Assembly (NCBI RefSeq): GCF_040643435.1
Contig: NZ_JBEYUH010000020.1
Location: 1-64,000, forward strand
Reading direction: 5' to 3'
DNA: 64,000 nucleotides
Source: Rhodococcus sp040643435
GTDB taxonomy: Bacteria > Actinomycetota > Actinomycetes > Mycobacteriales > Mycobacteriaceae
Position 1 is the stretch's first letter. Every line of letters begins with the position of its first letter. Of this stretch, positions 11,001-23,000 are shown piece after piece. Below the pieces are notes generated by a model that was not told the DNA's origin, ran no database searches, and saw nothing but the letters and a program-made list of their open reading frames with translations. The translations under genes were made by a program, and so were the position numbers.

Positions 11001-14000
11001 CGCGCCTGCGCAGTCTCGCCGGTCGCCCGGTGGGCGTGCGCGACATCTTCGAGCATCCCACCGTCACCGAACTCGCACGCCTGCTCACCGCGGAGTCCAC
11101 CGGCGAGCACCTGCCCCTCGTCCACGTCGACGACGATCATGCCGATGCGCCGCTCGCGCCCGCGCAACAGCGCATGTGGTTGCTCAACCGGTTCGACGTG
11201 GCCGATCGTGTCGACGGTGGCGACCACATCGCCTTCACCGTCGACCTCGACGCCGACACCGACCTCGACGCTGTTCGCGCGGCCGCAGCGACCGTGCTCG
11301 CGCGCCACGAGTCGCTGCGCACGGTGTTCCCCGACAGCCCGTCCGGCCCGCGCCAGCAGGTACTGCCGACCGTGACACTCGATCTCGAGCCGGTGGAAGC
11401 CGTCGCCGATCGCGATGCGCAACTGGCCGAATTGGCGCGTGCTCGTTTCGATCTCACGGTCGACCCGCCGATACGCACCCGCCTGTTCCGGGCGGAATCG
11501 GGTTATCTGCTCGTAGTGGTGATCAATCACATCGCAGCCGACGGCCTGTCGCTGCTGCCGCTCGGACGCGATGCCGTCGCCGCCTACCGTGCCCACCGCG
11601 ACGGGCAGCCCCTCGAACTGCCGGCACCGGCGGTCACCTACCGCGATTACGCGCGCTGGCATCGTGCCGTGCTCGGCGACGAGAACGACCCCGAGAGCCT
11701 GGCGGCTCGCCAGCTCGCCTACTGGAAGCGGACGCTCGCCGACGCGCCGCCGCTGCTCGCGCTGCCGACCGACCGTCCCCGGACCGGGGTGAGGGTGGGC
11801 AGTGCGGGTCGTGCGGAGTTTGCGATCCCCGCCGAAATGCACGCCGCCATCGATAAACTCGCCCGCGCCCACGACGTCACGCCGTTCATGGTGATGCACG
11901 CTGCGCTCGCGACCTTGCTGTCGGCGCTCGCCGCCACCGAGGACGTCACCATCGGCACGCCGGTCTCCGGGCGCAGCGATGCCGCTGTCGATGATCTGGT
12001 GGGCATGTTCGTCGGAACCGTGCCGCTGCGATTGCGGGTGCATCCGCGCCGCACCTTCGCCGACCTGCTCACCGAAACGCGACGCTCCGATCTCGATGCC
12101 TTCGCCCACGCCGACGTGCCGTTCGATCGCATCGTCGATGCGGTGGGGGCCGGAGCCGGTGCACACCACCCGCTGTTTCAGGTGATCCTGGCGTACGAGT
12201 CGTTCTCCCTCGACGAGTTCACGCTTCCCGGCAGTTCCACGACGATCCGTGAGATCCCCGTGGACACCGCACGCGTGGACCTCGAGGTCACCGTTCGCGA
12301 ACGCCGTTCCGAGACCGGTACACCCGCCGGTTTGGAGACGGTCATTAGGTATGCAGACGAAATTTTGGAATCGCACACGATTGCGCAGTGGCACTCGTGG
12401 TTCGAGCGTATTCTCGATGCCGTTACCGTCGACCCGGGTCTCCCGATCGGCGGTATCGAGTTGTGCGGCGCCGGCTCCACCCCCGCCGGCGCCGCACAAC
12501 GCCTTCCGGCCGAGTCGCTGCCCGAGCTGGTCGCGCAGCGCGTGGCCGACGATCCCGCAGCAGTCGCCGTGGTGGGGGACGGGTACTCCCTCAGCTACGG
12601 AGCGCTGTGGTCGCGCTCGGGCGCACTCGCCAAGATCCTTCGCGAACGCGGCCTCACAGCCGACGAAGTCGTGGCGGTCGCGCTACCGCGCACACCCGAA
12701 CTCGTCGTCGCGATCCTCGCCGTCTCCCGCGCCGGCGGCATCTACCTGCCCGTCGACGTCACGCACCCCGCCGCGCGCCTGCAAGCCCTGTTCGACGACG
12801 CGCAGCCCACGCTCGTCGTCACCGCCGGAACCGATCTCGCCGATGTGCAGGTGCCCACGGTGCGCCTCGACGATCCGGATGTCGCCGACCGCCTCGACGA
12901 CGGTGCGCTCTTCGACCTGTCGCTCGTCCCGGACCTCGGCGCCTATCTCGTCTACACCTCCGGTTCCACCGGCACCCCCAAGGGTGTGCTGGTGTCGCAC
13001 CGCAACGTGCTGTCGCTGCTCGCCGCGACCGTCGACGAGTTCGGCTTGTGTGCCGACGACGTGTGGACACTGTTCCACTCGCCGGCCTTCGACTTCTCCG
13101 TGTGGGAGATGTGGGCGCCGCTGAGCACCGGTGCCCGTCTCGTCGTGGTCGACCACCTCACCGTGCGTGACCCGGCCGTCTTCGTCGACGTACTCCGCAG
13201 CCACCGGGTCACGGTGCTCAACCAGACGCCCACGGCCTTCTACCAACTCGCCACCACCGGCCATGCGCCGCTCGACGATCTGCGGCTGCTGATCTTCGGC
13301 GGCGAAGCCCTCGACCACGAGCGCGTGCGTCCGTGGGTGCAGAACCATCCGCACGTGCGGACGGTGAACATGTACGGCATCACCGAGACCACCGTGCACG
13401 TCACTCTCGGCGACGCCACCGCCCCCGGCATCGGTGCGTCGCTGCCCGGTCTCGCCGTGGACGTACTCGACTCGTCGCTGCGACCCGCACTGCCCGGCGC
13501 GACCGGCGAACTGTACGTGCGCGGAGACCAACTCGCGCGCGGCTATCGCGGACGCCCCGGCCAGACCGCGACGCAGTTCGTCGCCGCACCCGGTGGCGGT
13601 CGCCGCTACCGCACCGGCGATCTCGGCCGGCGTGACACCGGTGGGGCGCTGCACTATCTCGGCCGCGCCGACCAGCAGATCGAACTGCGCGGCTACCGCA
13701 TCGAACCCGGCGAGATCGAAGCGGCCCTGCTGCGCAGCGAGGGCGTGCGCCAGGCCGCCGTGCTGCTGCGCGACGACCGGCTCGTGGCCTATCTCGTCGG
13801 CGGCGACGCCACCGCTGCGCTCCGCGACCTGCGGCGCAGCCTGCCCGACTATCTCGTGCCGTCCGCAGCAGTGGTGCTCGACGCGCTGCCGATCACGCCC
13901 AACGGCAAGCTCGACCGTGCCGCACTGCCCGTCCCCGACATCACCGCCGGTGGGGGCGCCGCACCACACGGACCCGTGGAAGAACTCGTCGCGGACGTGT

Positions 14001-17000
14001 GCGCCGAACTGCTCGGCATCGCTCCCGGCACCCTCGGCGCCGACGACGACTTCTTCCACCTCGGCGGCAACTCGCTGCTCGCCACGCGTCTCGCCGGGCG
14101 GCTGTCGGACGTGCTCGACACCGACGTCACCGTCCGTGACATCTTCGAGAACCGCACCATCGCAGCACTTTCCGACTTCATCGGCGAGAACGGCCGAGCG
14201 CCTCGTCGCCGTGTGCCTCTCGTCGCCGACCCCGACGCACCCGCACCGCTGTCGGCGGCGCAGCAGCGCCTGTGGTTCGTCAACCGCTTCGATCCGGATT
14301 CCCCGAGCTACAACCTGCCGTTCGAGGTGCACCTCGACGGGACCCTGGACGTCGATGCGCTCGCCACCGCCGTCGGCGACGTACTCGAACGCCACCGCAC
14401 GCTGCGCACCGTCTACCCCGGCGCCGACGAGCAGACCGTGCTGCCCGCGGTGCGTCCCGATCTCGACCCCGTCGCCGTGCCCGCAGATGCCCTCGACGGC
14501 TTCGTCCGCGACTACGCGACCACCGGCTTCGATCTCACAGTCGAACCACCCGTCCGCATGCGGCTGTACCGGACGGCACCCGACCGGCACGTGCTGCTCG
14601 TCGTACTGCACCACATCGCTGCCGACGGCTGGTCGCTCACGCCGCTGCTGCGCGACATCGCCGACGCTTACGAAGCGCGGCTCACCGGAACGGAACCCGA
14701 CCTGCCGCTGCTTCCCGTGCAGTACAGCGACTTTGCGCGATGGCAGCGCAGCGTCGCGGACGACCAGATCCCGTACTGGCTGGGCGAACTCGCCGGCCTG
14801 CCCGACGAGGTGACCCTGCCCGGCGACCGGCCGCGACCCGCACAGCCCACCGGACACGCCGCCGCCCACACGCTCACACTGGACGCCGATCTCGTCCGGG
14901 GTCTGCACACGCTGGCCCGTGACGGCCGCGCCACGGTGTTCATGGTGCTGCACGCCGCGCTCGCCGCGCTGCTCGCGCGGCACGGTGCCGGCCGCGACAT
15001 CGCCATCGGCACCGCTGTATCCGGTCGCGGCGACCCGCAACTCGACGACGTCGTCGGCATGTTCGCCGGCACCCTCGTGCTGCGCACCGATGTCGACCCC
15101 GACGCCACCTTCGCCGAACTGCTCGCGCAGGTGCACCGACGCGACCTCGCGGCCTACACCAACCCCGACGCGCCGTTCGAGACGCTCGTCGAGAAGTTGC
15201 AGCCCGCACGCAGCGAAGCGCGGCACCCGCTGTTCCAAGTCGCGCTCTCGCAGGCACGGCCGGTCTCGTCGACGTTCGCGCTGCCCGGTCTCTGTGTGAC
15301 CGCCCAGCCCGTCGACACCGAACACGTCAACGTCGACGTGCAGGTCACCGTCACCGAGAAGCAGGACGGGATCGACCTCGAATTCTTCTACAGCACCGAT
15401 CTGTACGAGGCCGAGACCGTGGCCACCTACGCCGAGCGGTTGCGCACCATCCTGAGCGCGGCCGTCGCCGATTCGGAAGTGCGGGTGAGCGAGATCGCGT
15501 TCCTCGACGACACCGCCGTTCCCGCGGTCGGTGCCACGCCCGGTTCGCCGCGGTCGCTGCGCCGATGGCTGGCGCAGGGGGCTCTCGCAGGAGGCGACGG
15601 ACTCGCGATCGTCGACGCCGACCGCGAACTGTCGTATCCCGAACTCCTGCACCACGCCGACGCGCTCGCCGCGCGACTCCAGCACGCCGGGGTGCGTCCG
15701 GGCGACGCCGTGGCGTGCGCCTACCCGCGCTCGCTCGAATCGGTGCTCGCCGTGTGGGGCATCATCCGCGCCGGGGCCGCACCGATGCTCGTCGACCCCA
15801 CCGCACCCACGACGCGACTGGCCGACATCCTCGCCGACGTGCGTGTGGGCGTCGGGGAAGCGCACACGCTTCCGCAGAGCGTGCGCTGGCTCGAGGTGAC
15901 CTCCGACGTCGAGGAAACGCTCGCCGACGCCGACGATCCGGCACTCGACGCGCCCGCCTATTTCGTCTTCACCTCCGGCACCACCGGAAACCCCAAGGCC
16001 GTCACCGTCACCCAGCGCGCCGCGAGTGCCTTCGCCGACGACATCGAGGACTACCTCACGGCCTTCCCCGGCGACCGCGTACTGCACGTCGCAGCACCGT
16101 CGTTCGACGCCGCGATCCTCGAGATACTCACCGCCGGTATCGCCGGTGCAACGCTCGTGGTGGCCGACTCGGAGAGCTACGGCGGCGACGCGCTCGGCGA
16201 CCTGCTCGCCGGTGCCGCCATCACCCATGCGGTGATGACCCCCTCGCGCCTCGCGACCGTTCCGGTGCGCGAACTGCCCGACCTGCGTGTGCTCATGCTC
16301 GGCGGCGACCGGCTCACCCCGGAAATCGTGGAGCGCTGGGGTGCAGGCCGCAGCCTCGTCAACGGATACGGCCCGGCCGAGGCGACGACCTTCGCCACGG
16401 TGTCGTGGGCGCTGCGCCCCGGTGACGACGTCGTCATCGGCACCCCAGGTCGCGGTGTGACCGTGGAGATCCTCGACGAACGGTTGCGGCCCGTGCCCGC
16501 CGGTGTGGTCGGCGAACTGTATGTCTCGGGACCGCGGCTGGCATCCGGTTACCGCGGGGCGGCAGGCCGGACGGCGGCCCGGTTCGTTGCCGGGCCCGAC
16601 GGCGTGCGCCGCTACCGCACCGGTGATCTGGCCCGATGGATCCGCGCGCGTGCCGGACAGCCCGAGCTACCGGCAACCGGCCCGGGTGGCGGAGTGGCTC
16701 TCGAATTCGCGGGGCGCAGCGACAATCAGATCAAGCTGCGCGGCGTGCGCATCGAACCCGGCGAGATCGACACCGCGCTCACCGCGCTCGACGGCGTCGA
16801 CCGAGCGGTGACCCTCCTGCGCGGCGGCCGGCTCGTCTCCTACGTCACGGGCGAGAACATCTACGGATGGGATCTGCGCGCGCAGCTGCGCACCACGCTG
16901 CCCGCCTATCTCGTGCCCGCCTCGGTCGTGCCGGTCGATACGATTCCGCTCACCGCCCACGGCAAGGTCGACGTCGCCGCGCTGCCCTACCCCGACACGG

Positions 17001-20000
17001 GCGAAGGCAGCGCACCGCGCACGGAGACCGAAGCACTCGTCGCGCGCATCGTCGGCGACGTCCTCGGCGACGGCACCGCAGTGGGACGCACCGACGACTT
17101 CTTCGCCATCGGCGGCAACTCGCTACTTGCCACCGTTCTCGTCGGCCGGCTGCGCGACGAGACCGGTACCGCTGTGCCGCTGCGTACGGTCTTCGCGAAC
17201 CCCACGGTCGACGCCCTCGCCGCCGCCCTGGACGCGGGTGATTTCGACACCGACGCCGGACCCGTCGCGGTGTCGCCGCGACCCGAGCGGATCCCGCTCA
17301 GCCGCGCGCAGCGCAGGCTGTGGGGACTGAGTTCGATTGCTCCCGAGGCATACCGGTTGCGCAGCGAGGTGAGCCTGCGTGGACCACTCGATCTCGGCGC
17401 ACTGCAGGCCGCACTCGGCGACGTCGCGCTGCGGCACGAGATCCTGCGCACCGACTACGTCGTCGCCGGCGATGGGGTGTACCAGCAGGTCCACGAGACA
17501 CCGCGCAGCGACCGGTGGCACGTGCGACTCGAACGCACCGGCCCCGACCAGCACGTGCTGCACCTCGACGTCGACCATTCGATCGCCGACGGCACGTCGC
17601 TGCGGCCGCTGCTGCGCGACCTCACCCTCGCCTATCTCGCCCGCACCGAAGACACAGCCCCGCAGTGGGAGCCGCTGCCGCTGCAGTACGCCGACTACGC
17701 GCTGTGGGAGGCCGAACGCGGCATCGCCGAGGGCGACATCGAGCATTGGCGACGTGCCCTCGACGGCATGACCGTCACCGAACTGCCCGCCGACGCACCC
17801 GGCACCGAAACCGGCGCGCGCAGCGTGGACTTCACGATCGGATCCGAAGTACGCAGTGCCCTCGGCGAACTCGCCCGCGCGCACGGAGCCACCGAGTTCA
17901 TGGTGCTGCACGCCGCGCTGTCGGTGCTGCTCGCGCGGCTCGGTGGCAGCGACGACATCGCCGTCGCAGCCGTGGTCGGCGGACGCCGATGGGCACAACT
18001 CGAAAACCTCGTCGGCCCGTTCCTCGACACCCTCGTGCTGCGGGCCCGCGTCACCCCCGACATGACGTTCACCGGCCTGCTCGGCCAGGTCCGCGACTTC
18101 GACGTCGCCGCCTTCGATCACGTGGCCGTCCCGTACGAACAGTTGCTGTCGGAGCAACACAGCGCTGCACCGCAGGTCGCGCTGGCGCTGCAGGACTTCG
18201 GCATCGAGCCGATCACCCTCGGAGAACTCACCGTCGAGGCACGCGAAGTTCTCGACGACACACCGAAGTTCGGCCTGCAGTTCACCCTCTCGCCGCGCCC
18301 CGAGGGCTACCTCGGAACGCTCGTCTTCGACGCCGCCCGATTCTCCGGTCGCAGCGCTGAACTACTCGCGACCCGCTTCACCGAACTGCTCGGCGCCCTT
18401 TCGAGCGCACCGGAGAGTGTCGTCGGTGAGGTCGCCCTCGACACCCCGGCTCCCGCGCTCGAGGGTGCGAGCCCGGCCCCGGCACGCACCCTCCCAGAGA
18501 TGCTGCGCGCCACCGCTGCTGTCCACCCCGACCGCGAAGCCCTGTGCGGTGACGGCGAATCGCTCACCTACCGCGAACTCGACGAGCAGTCCGACGAACT
18601 CGCCGACCGGTTGCGAGCCGACGGCGCGCGCGACGGCAGAATCGTGCACATCGATGCGCCGCGCAGCGTCGACTACATCTGCACCCTGTGGGCCATCACC
18701 AAAACCGGTGCGGCGTTCACGCATTCGCGGAACGCGGGGGAGACCTGCCTGCCGGGCACCGCATATGTCGTGTCCACCTCCGGGTCCACCGGCGCGCCGA
18801 AGCGGGTCGCGGTGACGCACCGCGGGCTCGCCCCGCTCGCCGACGAAGTGGCGAAGCGCTACCAGGTCGGCCCCGGAGATCGTGTGCTGCACGGTTATTC
18901 GCCCGAGTTCGACGCGGCTCTGCTCGAACTGCTGCTCGCTCACACCACCGGGGCCACCCTCGTCGTCGCACCCCCGGAGGTGTACGCGGGGCAGGATCTG
19001 CACCGCTACCTCGCCGAACAGCGCATCACCCACTACCTCTCGACGCCGACCGTGCTCGGCACCCTCGACCCCGAGGGCCTGCCCGACCTGAAGATCGTCG
19101 CATCCGGCGGCGAAACACTGCCACCGGCGCTCGCGGCGCGCTGGGCGGCCGGTCGCGTGATGCTCGACGCCTACGGCCCGACCGAGGCCACGATCGTCGC
19201 AACCCTCGCCGACATCGAGCCCGGTACGCAGCCCGGTATCGGGCGGCCCGTGCCCGGCACCACCGCCCACGTACTCGACGCGCTCCTGCGCCCCTTGCCG
19301 GCCGGTGCGGTGGGCGAATTGTACCTCGCGGGTGACGGACTCGCCGCCGGTTATCTCGACGACCCCGTTCGCACCGCAGAGCGGTTCGTCGCCGCCCCGG
19401 GCGGGGCACGCATGTACCGCACGGGCGACCGCGTCCACCGCCGCGTGGACGACAGCCTCGGCTATCTCGGCCGCACCGACCGCCAGCTCAAGGTGCGCGG
19501 CGTGCGCATCGAACCCGGCGAACTCGAAGCCGCACTGCTCGCCCAGCCCGGAGTCCGGCAGGCCGTGGTGGTCGCGGTCGCCGGCACACTCGTCGCGTTC
19601 GCCGCAGGCACGGACCTGTCGGCCCATGAGCTCACCGCCCGACTGGCACTCGTCGTGCCCCCGCACCGGATGCCCACCCGCATGCACGTGCTCGACCGGC
19701 TGCCCCTCACACCCAACGGCAAACTCGATGTCGCAGCCCTCGAACTGCACGACGCGGTCGCGCTCGACGACGACACCGCACTCGACCGGCCGCTGACCGA
19801 CACCGAGGATCTCGTCGTCACCGTCGCCGAGGACGTGCTCGGCACCCGCCCCGCCGCGCACCGGGGCTTCTTCTCCGCCGGCGGCGACTCGCTGTCCGCG
19901 GTCGTCTTCGCCGCACGCCTGAGCGACGCGTTCGGCACCGACGTGCCGGTGCGCGAGGTGCTGGCCGCCCCCACCCTCGCCACACTCGCCGCCCGCATCG

Positions 20001-23000
20001 AAACCGGCGACGAGCAACGCGTCGCGCTGCGGCACTACGACGACGACGCACCGGCGCCGATCGCACCCGCCCAGCGCCGCCTCGGGATCGTCGCGCGCGC
20101 CGAGGCGGCCACCGCCGGTTATCTCGTGCCGGTCGTGCTGTCACTGACCGGCGACCTCGACGTCGACGCACTCGCCGCCGCCGTGGGCGACGTCGTGGAC
20201 AGGCACCGTGTGCTGCGCACCGCCTTCACCGGCGACCTGCAGGTGCCCGTCGACCCGCCGATGCTCGAGCACTCCGCCCCCGCCGACATCGCCGCGGCCG
20301 TGACCGCGACCCTCACGGCGCCCTTCGACATCACCACGCAGGCGCCGCTACGGATCAGGCTGTTCGACGTCGAACCCGGCCGCTGGGTGCTCGCCGCCGC
20401 CGTCCACCACATCGCGTTCGACGGAGCATCCGTCGGCCCGCTGCTGGCCGATCTCGCCACCGCCTACAGTGCACGTCGCAGCAACGAGGCTCCCGTCTTC
20501 GAACCCCTGCCCGTCACCTACGGCGACTACGCGCGCTGGCAGCACGAGATGCTCGGCGACGCCGCCGACCCCGGCTCGCTCGCCGCCCGCCAACTCGACT
20601 ACTGGGCAACCACACTCGAGTCGCTGCCGGACGGTCCGCTGCCGCTGCCCACCGACCGGCCGCGCCCCGCGCAACCGACTCACCGGGGCGCGCAGACCGT
20701 CTCGCGTCTCGACGCCGGCACCTACCGTCGCCTGCGCGACGTCGCACGCCACCACGACGTCACGGTGTTCATGCTGGTCCACGCCGTGCTCGCCGCCCTG
20801 CTCGCGCGTCGCAGCGGACGCACCGACATCACCGTCGGCACCGCGATCGCGGGTCGCACCGACGCGCGCCTCGATCGGCTCGTCGGCATGTTCGTCGGCA
20901 CCGTCGTGCTGCGCACTCCCGTCGACCCCCACCGCCCGTTCGCCGATCTGCTGCGCGACGTGCGCACCGCCGATCTCGAGGCCCTCGCCCACGCCGATGT
21001 GCCGTTCGACGAGGTCGTCGCCCGCGTCGCGCCGCGTCGCGACCCGTCGTACAGCCCGCTGTTCCAGGTGCTGATCACGCACCGCGTCGAGGCCGGCGAG
21101 TCGCTGCCGCAACTGCCGGACGTGCAGGTCGCCGAGACCGACGCCGGTGAACCGGCCGCGCAGTTCGATCTCGTCCTCGAAGTCGTCGAACGGCAGCCCG
21201 GACTGGATCTGCGTCTGGTCTATGCGACGGACCTGTTCGATCACACCACCGGCGACGCGATGCTCACCGACCTCGTCGCGATGCTCGCCGCCGCCATCAC
21301 CGAACCCGAGTGCGCCGTCGGCGATCTCGCCGTGCCGGTCGCCGCGCCGCTGTCGGCTCCGGCCGTCGAGCCGCGCACCCTGCCGGAGATCCTCGCCGAT
21401 ACCGTCGAGCGGCATCGCGGTCGCATCGCGGTGCGCTCCGAAGGCGTCGCCTGGACCTACGGCGGACTCGACGCGCGCGCCGACGAGGTCGCCACCGTGC
21501 TCGCCGCTCACGGGGTCCGGCGCGGAGACCTCGTCGCCGTCGCGGTGCCCCGCAGCGAATACTGGCCACTGGCCGTCTGGGCGATCACGAAACTCGGTGC
21601 GGCGTGGGTGTCGGTCGACCTCACCCAGCCCGACGCGCGCAGTGCAGCAATCCTCACCGGCTCCGGCGCCCGGATCGGGCTGACCGTCGGTTCGCGCGCG
21701 CTCGGACACCTGACGTGGATCGACCTCACCGCCGACCGCACTGTCGACTTCGACGCCGTCGAACCACCGCGACCCGCAGTGACATCCGACGATCTCGCCT
21801 ACACGATCTACACGTCCGGAACCACGGGCACCCCGAAGGGCGTCGAGGTCACCCATCGCGGGCTGGCCACACTGCTCGACCTGCAGAGCGAACGGCTCGG
21901 TCTCGGGCCGCAGTCGCGGGTACTGCAGGTGGCCTCGCACACCTTCGACGCCGCGGTGTTCGAACTGCTCTGCGCGCACGCGCACGGCGGTGCCCTCGTG
22001 ATCGCGCCCGACCACACCTTCGCCGGAGAACCGCTGCGCGAACTGATCGTCGGCGAGGGCGTCACGCACCTGAACATCACGCCCACCGTGCTCGGGACGC
22101 TCGACCCCGACGCGCTCGCACCGACGACGATCGTCGCGGCGGGGGAGAGCCTGCCGGCCGCGCTGGTGCGCCGCTGGTCGCGGCACCGGATCTTCAACGG
22201 CTACGGCCCGACCGAGTTCACCGTCGCCCTTTCGTGCGCGGGCCCGCTGAACGGCGACGGGAAGCCGGGCATCGGCGTCCCGGTCGCAGGGGCCACCGCG
22301 TACGTGCTGGACTCACGCCTGCATCCCGTTCCGCGCGGCACCGTCGGCGAACTCTACGTGACGGGCGACAGCGCTGCGCGGGGTTACCGATACGAATCCG
22401 GTCTCACAGCAACGAGTTTCGTGGCGAACCCGTTCGGTGACGGTGGGTCGCGCCTGTACCGCACGGGAGACATGGTTCGGATCCTGCCCAACGGGGAACT
22501 GGATCACGTGGCCCGCGTCGACGATCAGGTGAAGATCCACGGCATCCGCATCGAACCCGCCGAGGTCGACGCCGCCCTCCTGGCCCGACCGGGCGTCGCC
22601 GCCTCCGTCACCGTGCCGCATACCGGACGCGCCGGGAACACCGTGCTCGTCTCCTACATCCGGGCCGAGACCGGCACCGCACCCGACGTCGCGGCCCTGC
22701 GCCGCGCACTCGCCGCCGACCTGCCGCGGCACCTGCGACCGGCGAGCATCACGGTCGTCGACGCACTGCCGCTCCTGCCCTCCGGCAAGATCGACCGCCT
22801 GTCGCTGCCTGCCCCCGACGAGACGGCCGACGAACCGTACGCGGCACCGGAAGGACACATCGCGCAGACCGTCGCCGCGGTGTTCGCCCGCCACCTCGGC
22901 CTGCCTGTCGACGAAATCTCCGCCGACCGTAGCTTCTTCGACCTCGGTGGCAGTTCCATCGGCGCGGTCACCGTGGCGAGCGACCTGCGCGAGGCCCTCG

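Noticed and set aside
9221..16228. Very long open frames on the minus strand inside the NRPS gene (for example 9221-12499 and 12683-16228)
   Set aside because: They mirror the codon bias of the high-GC NRPS on the other strand and have no domain features.
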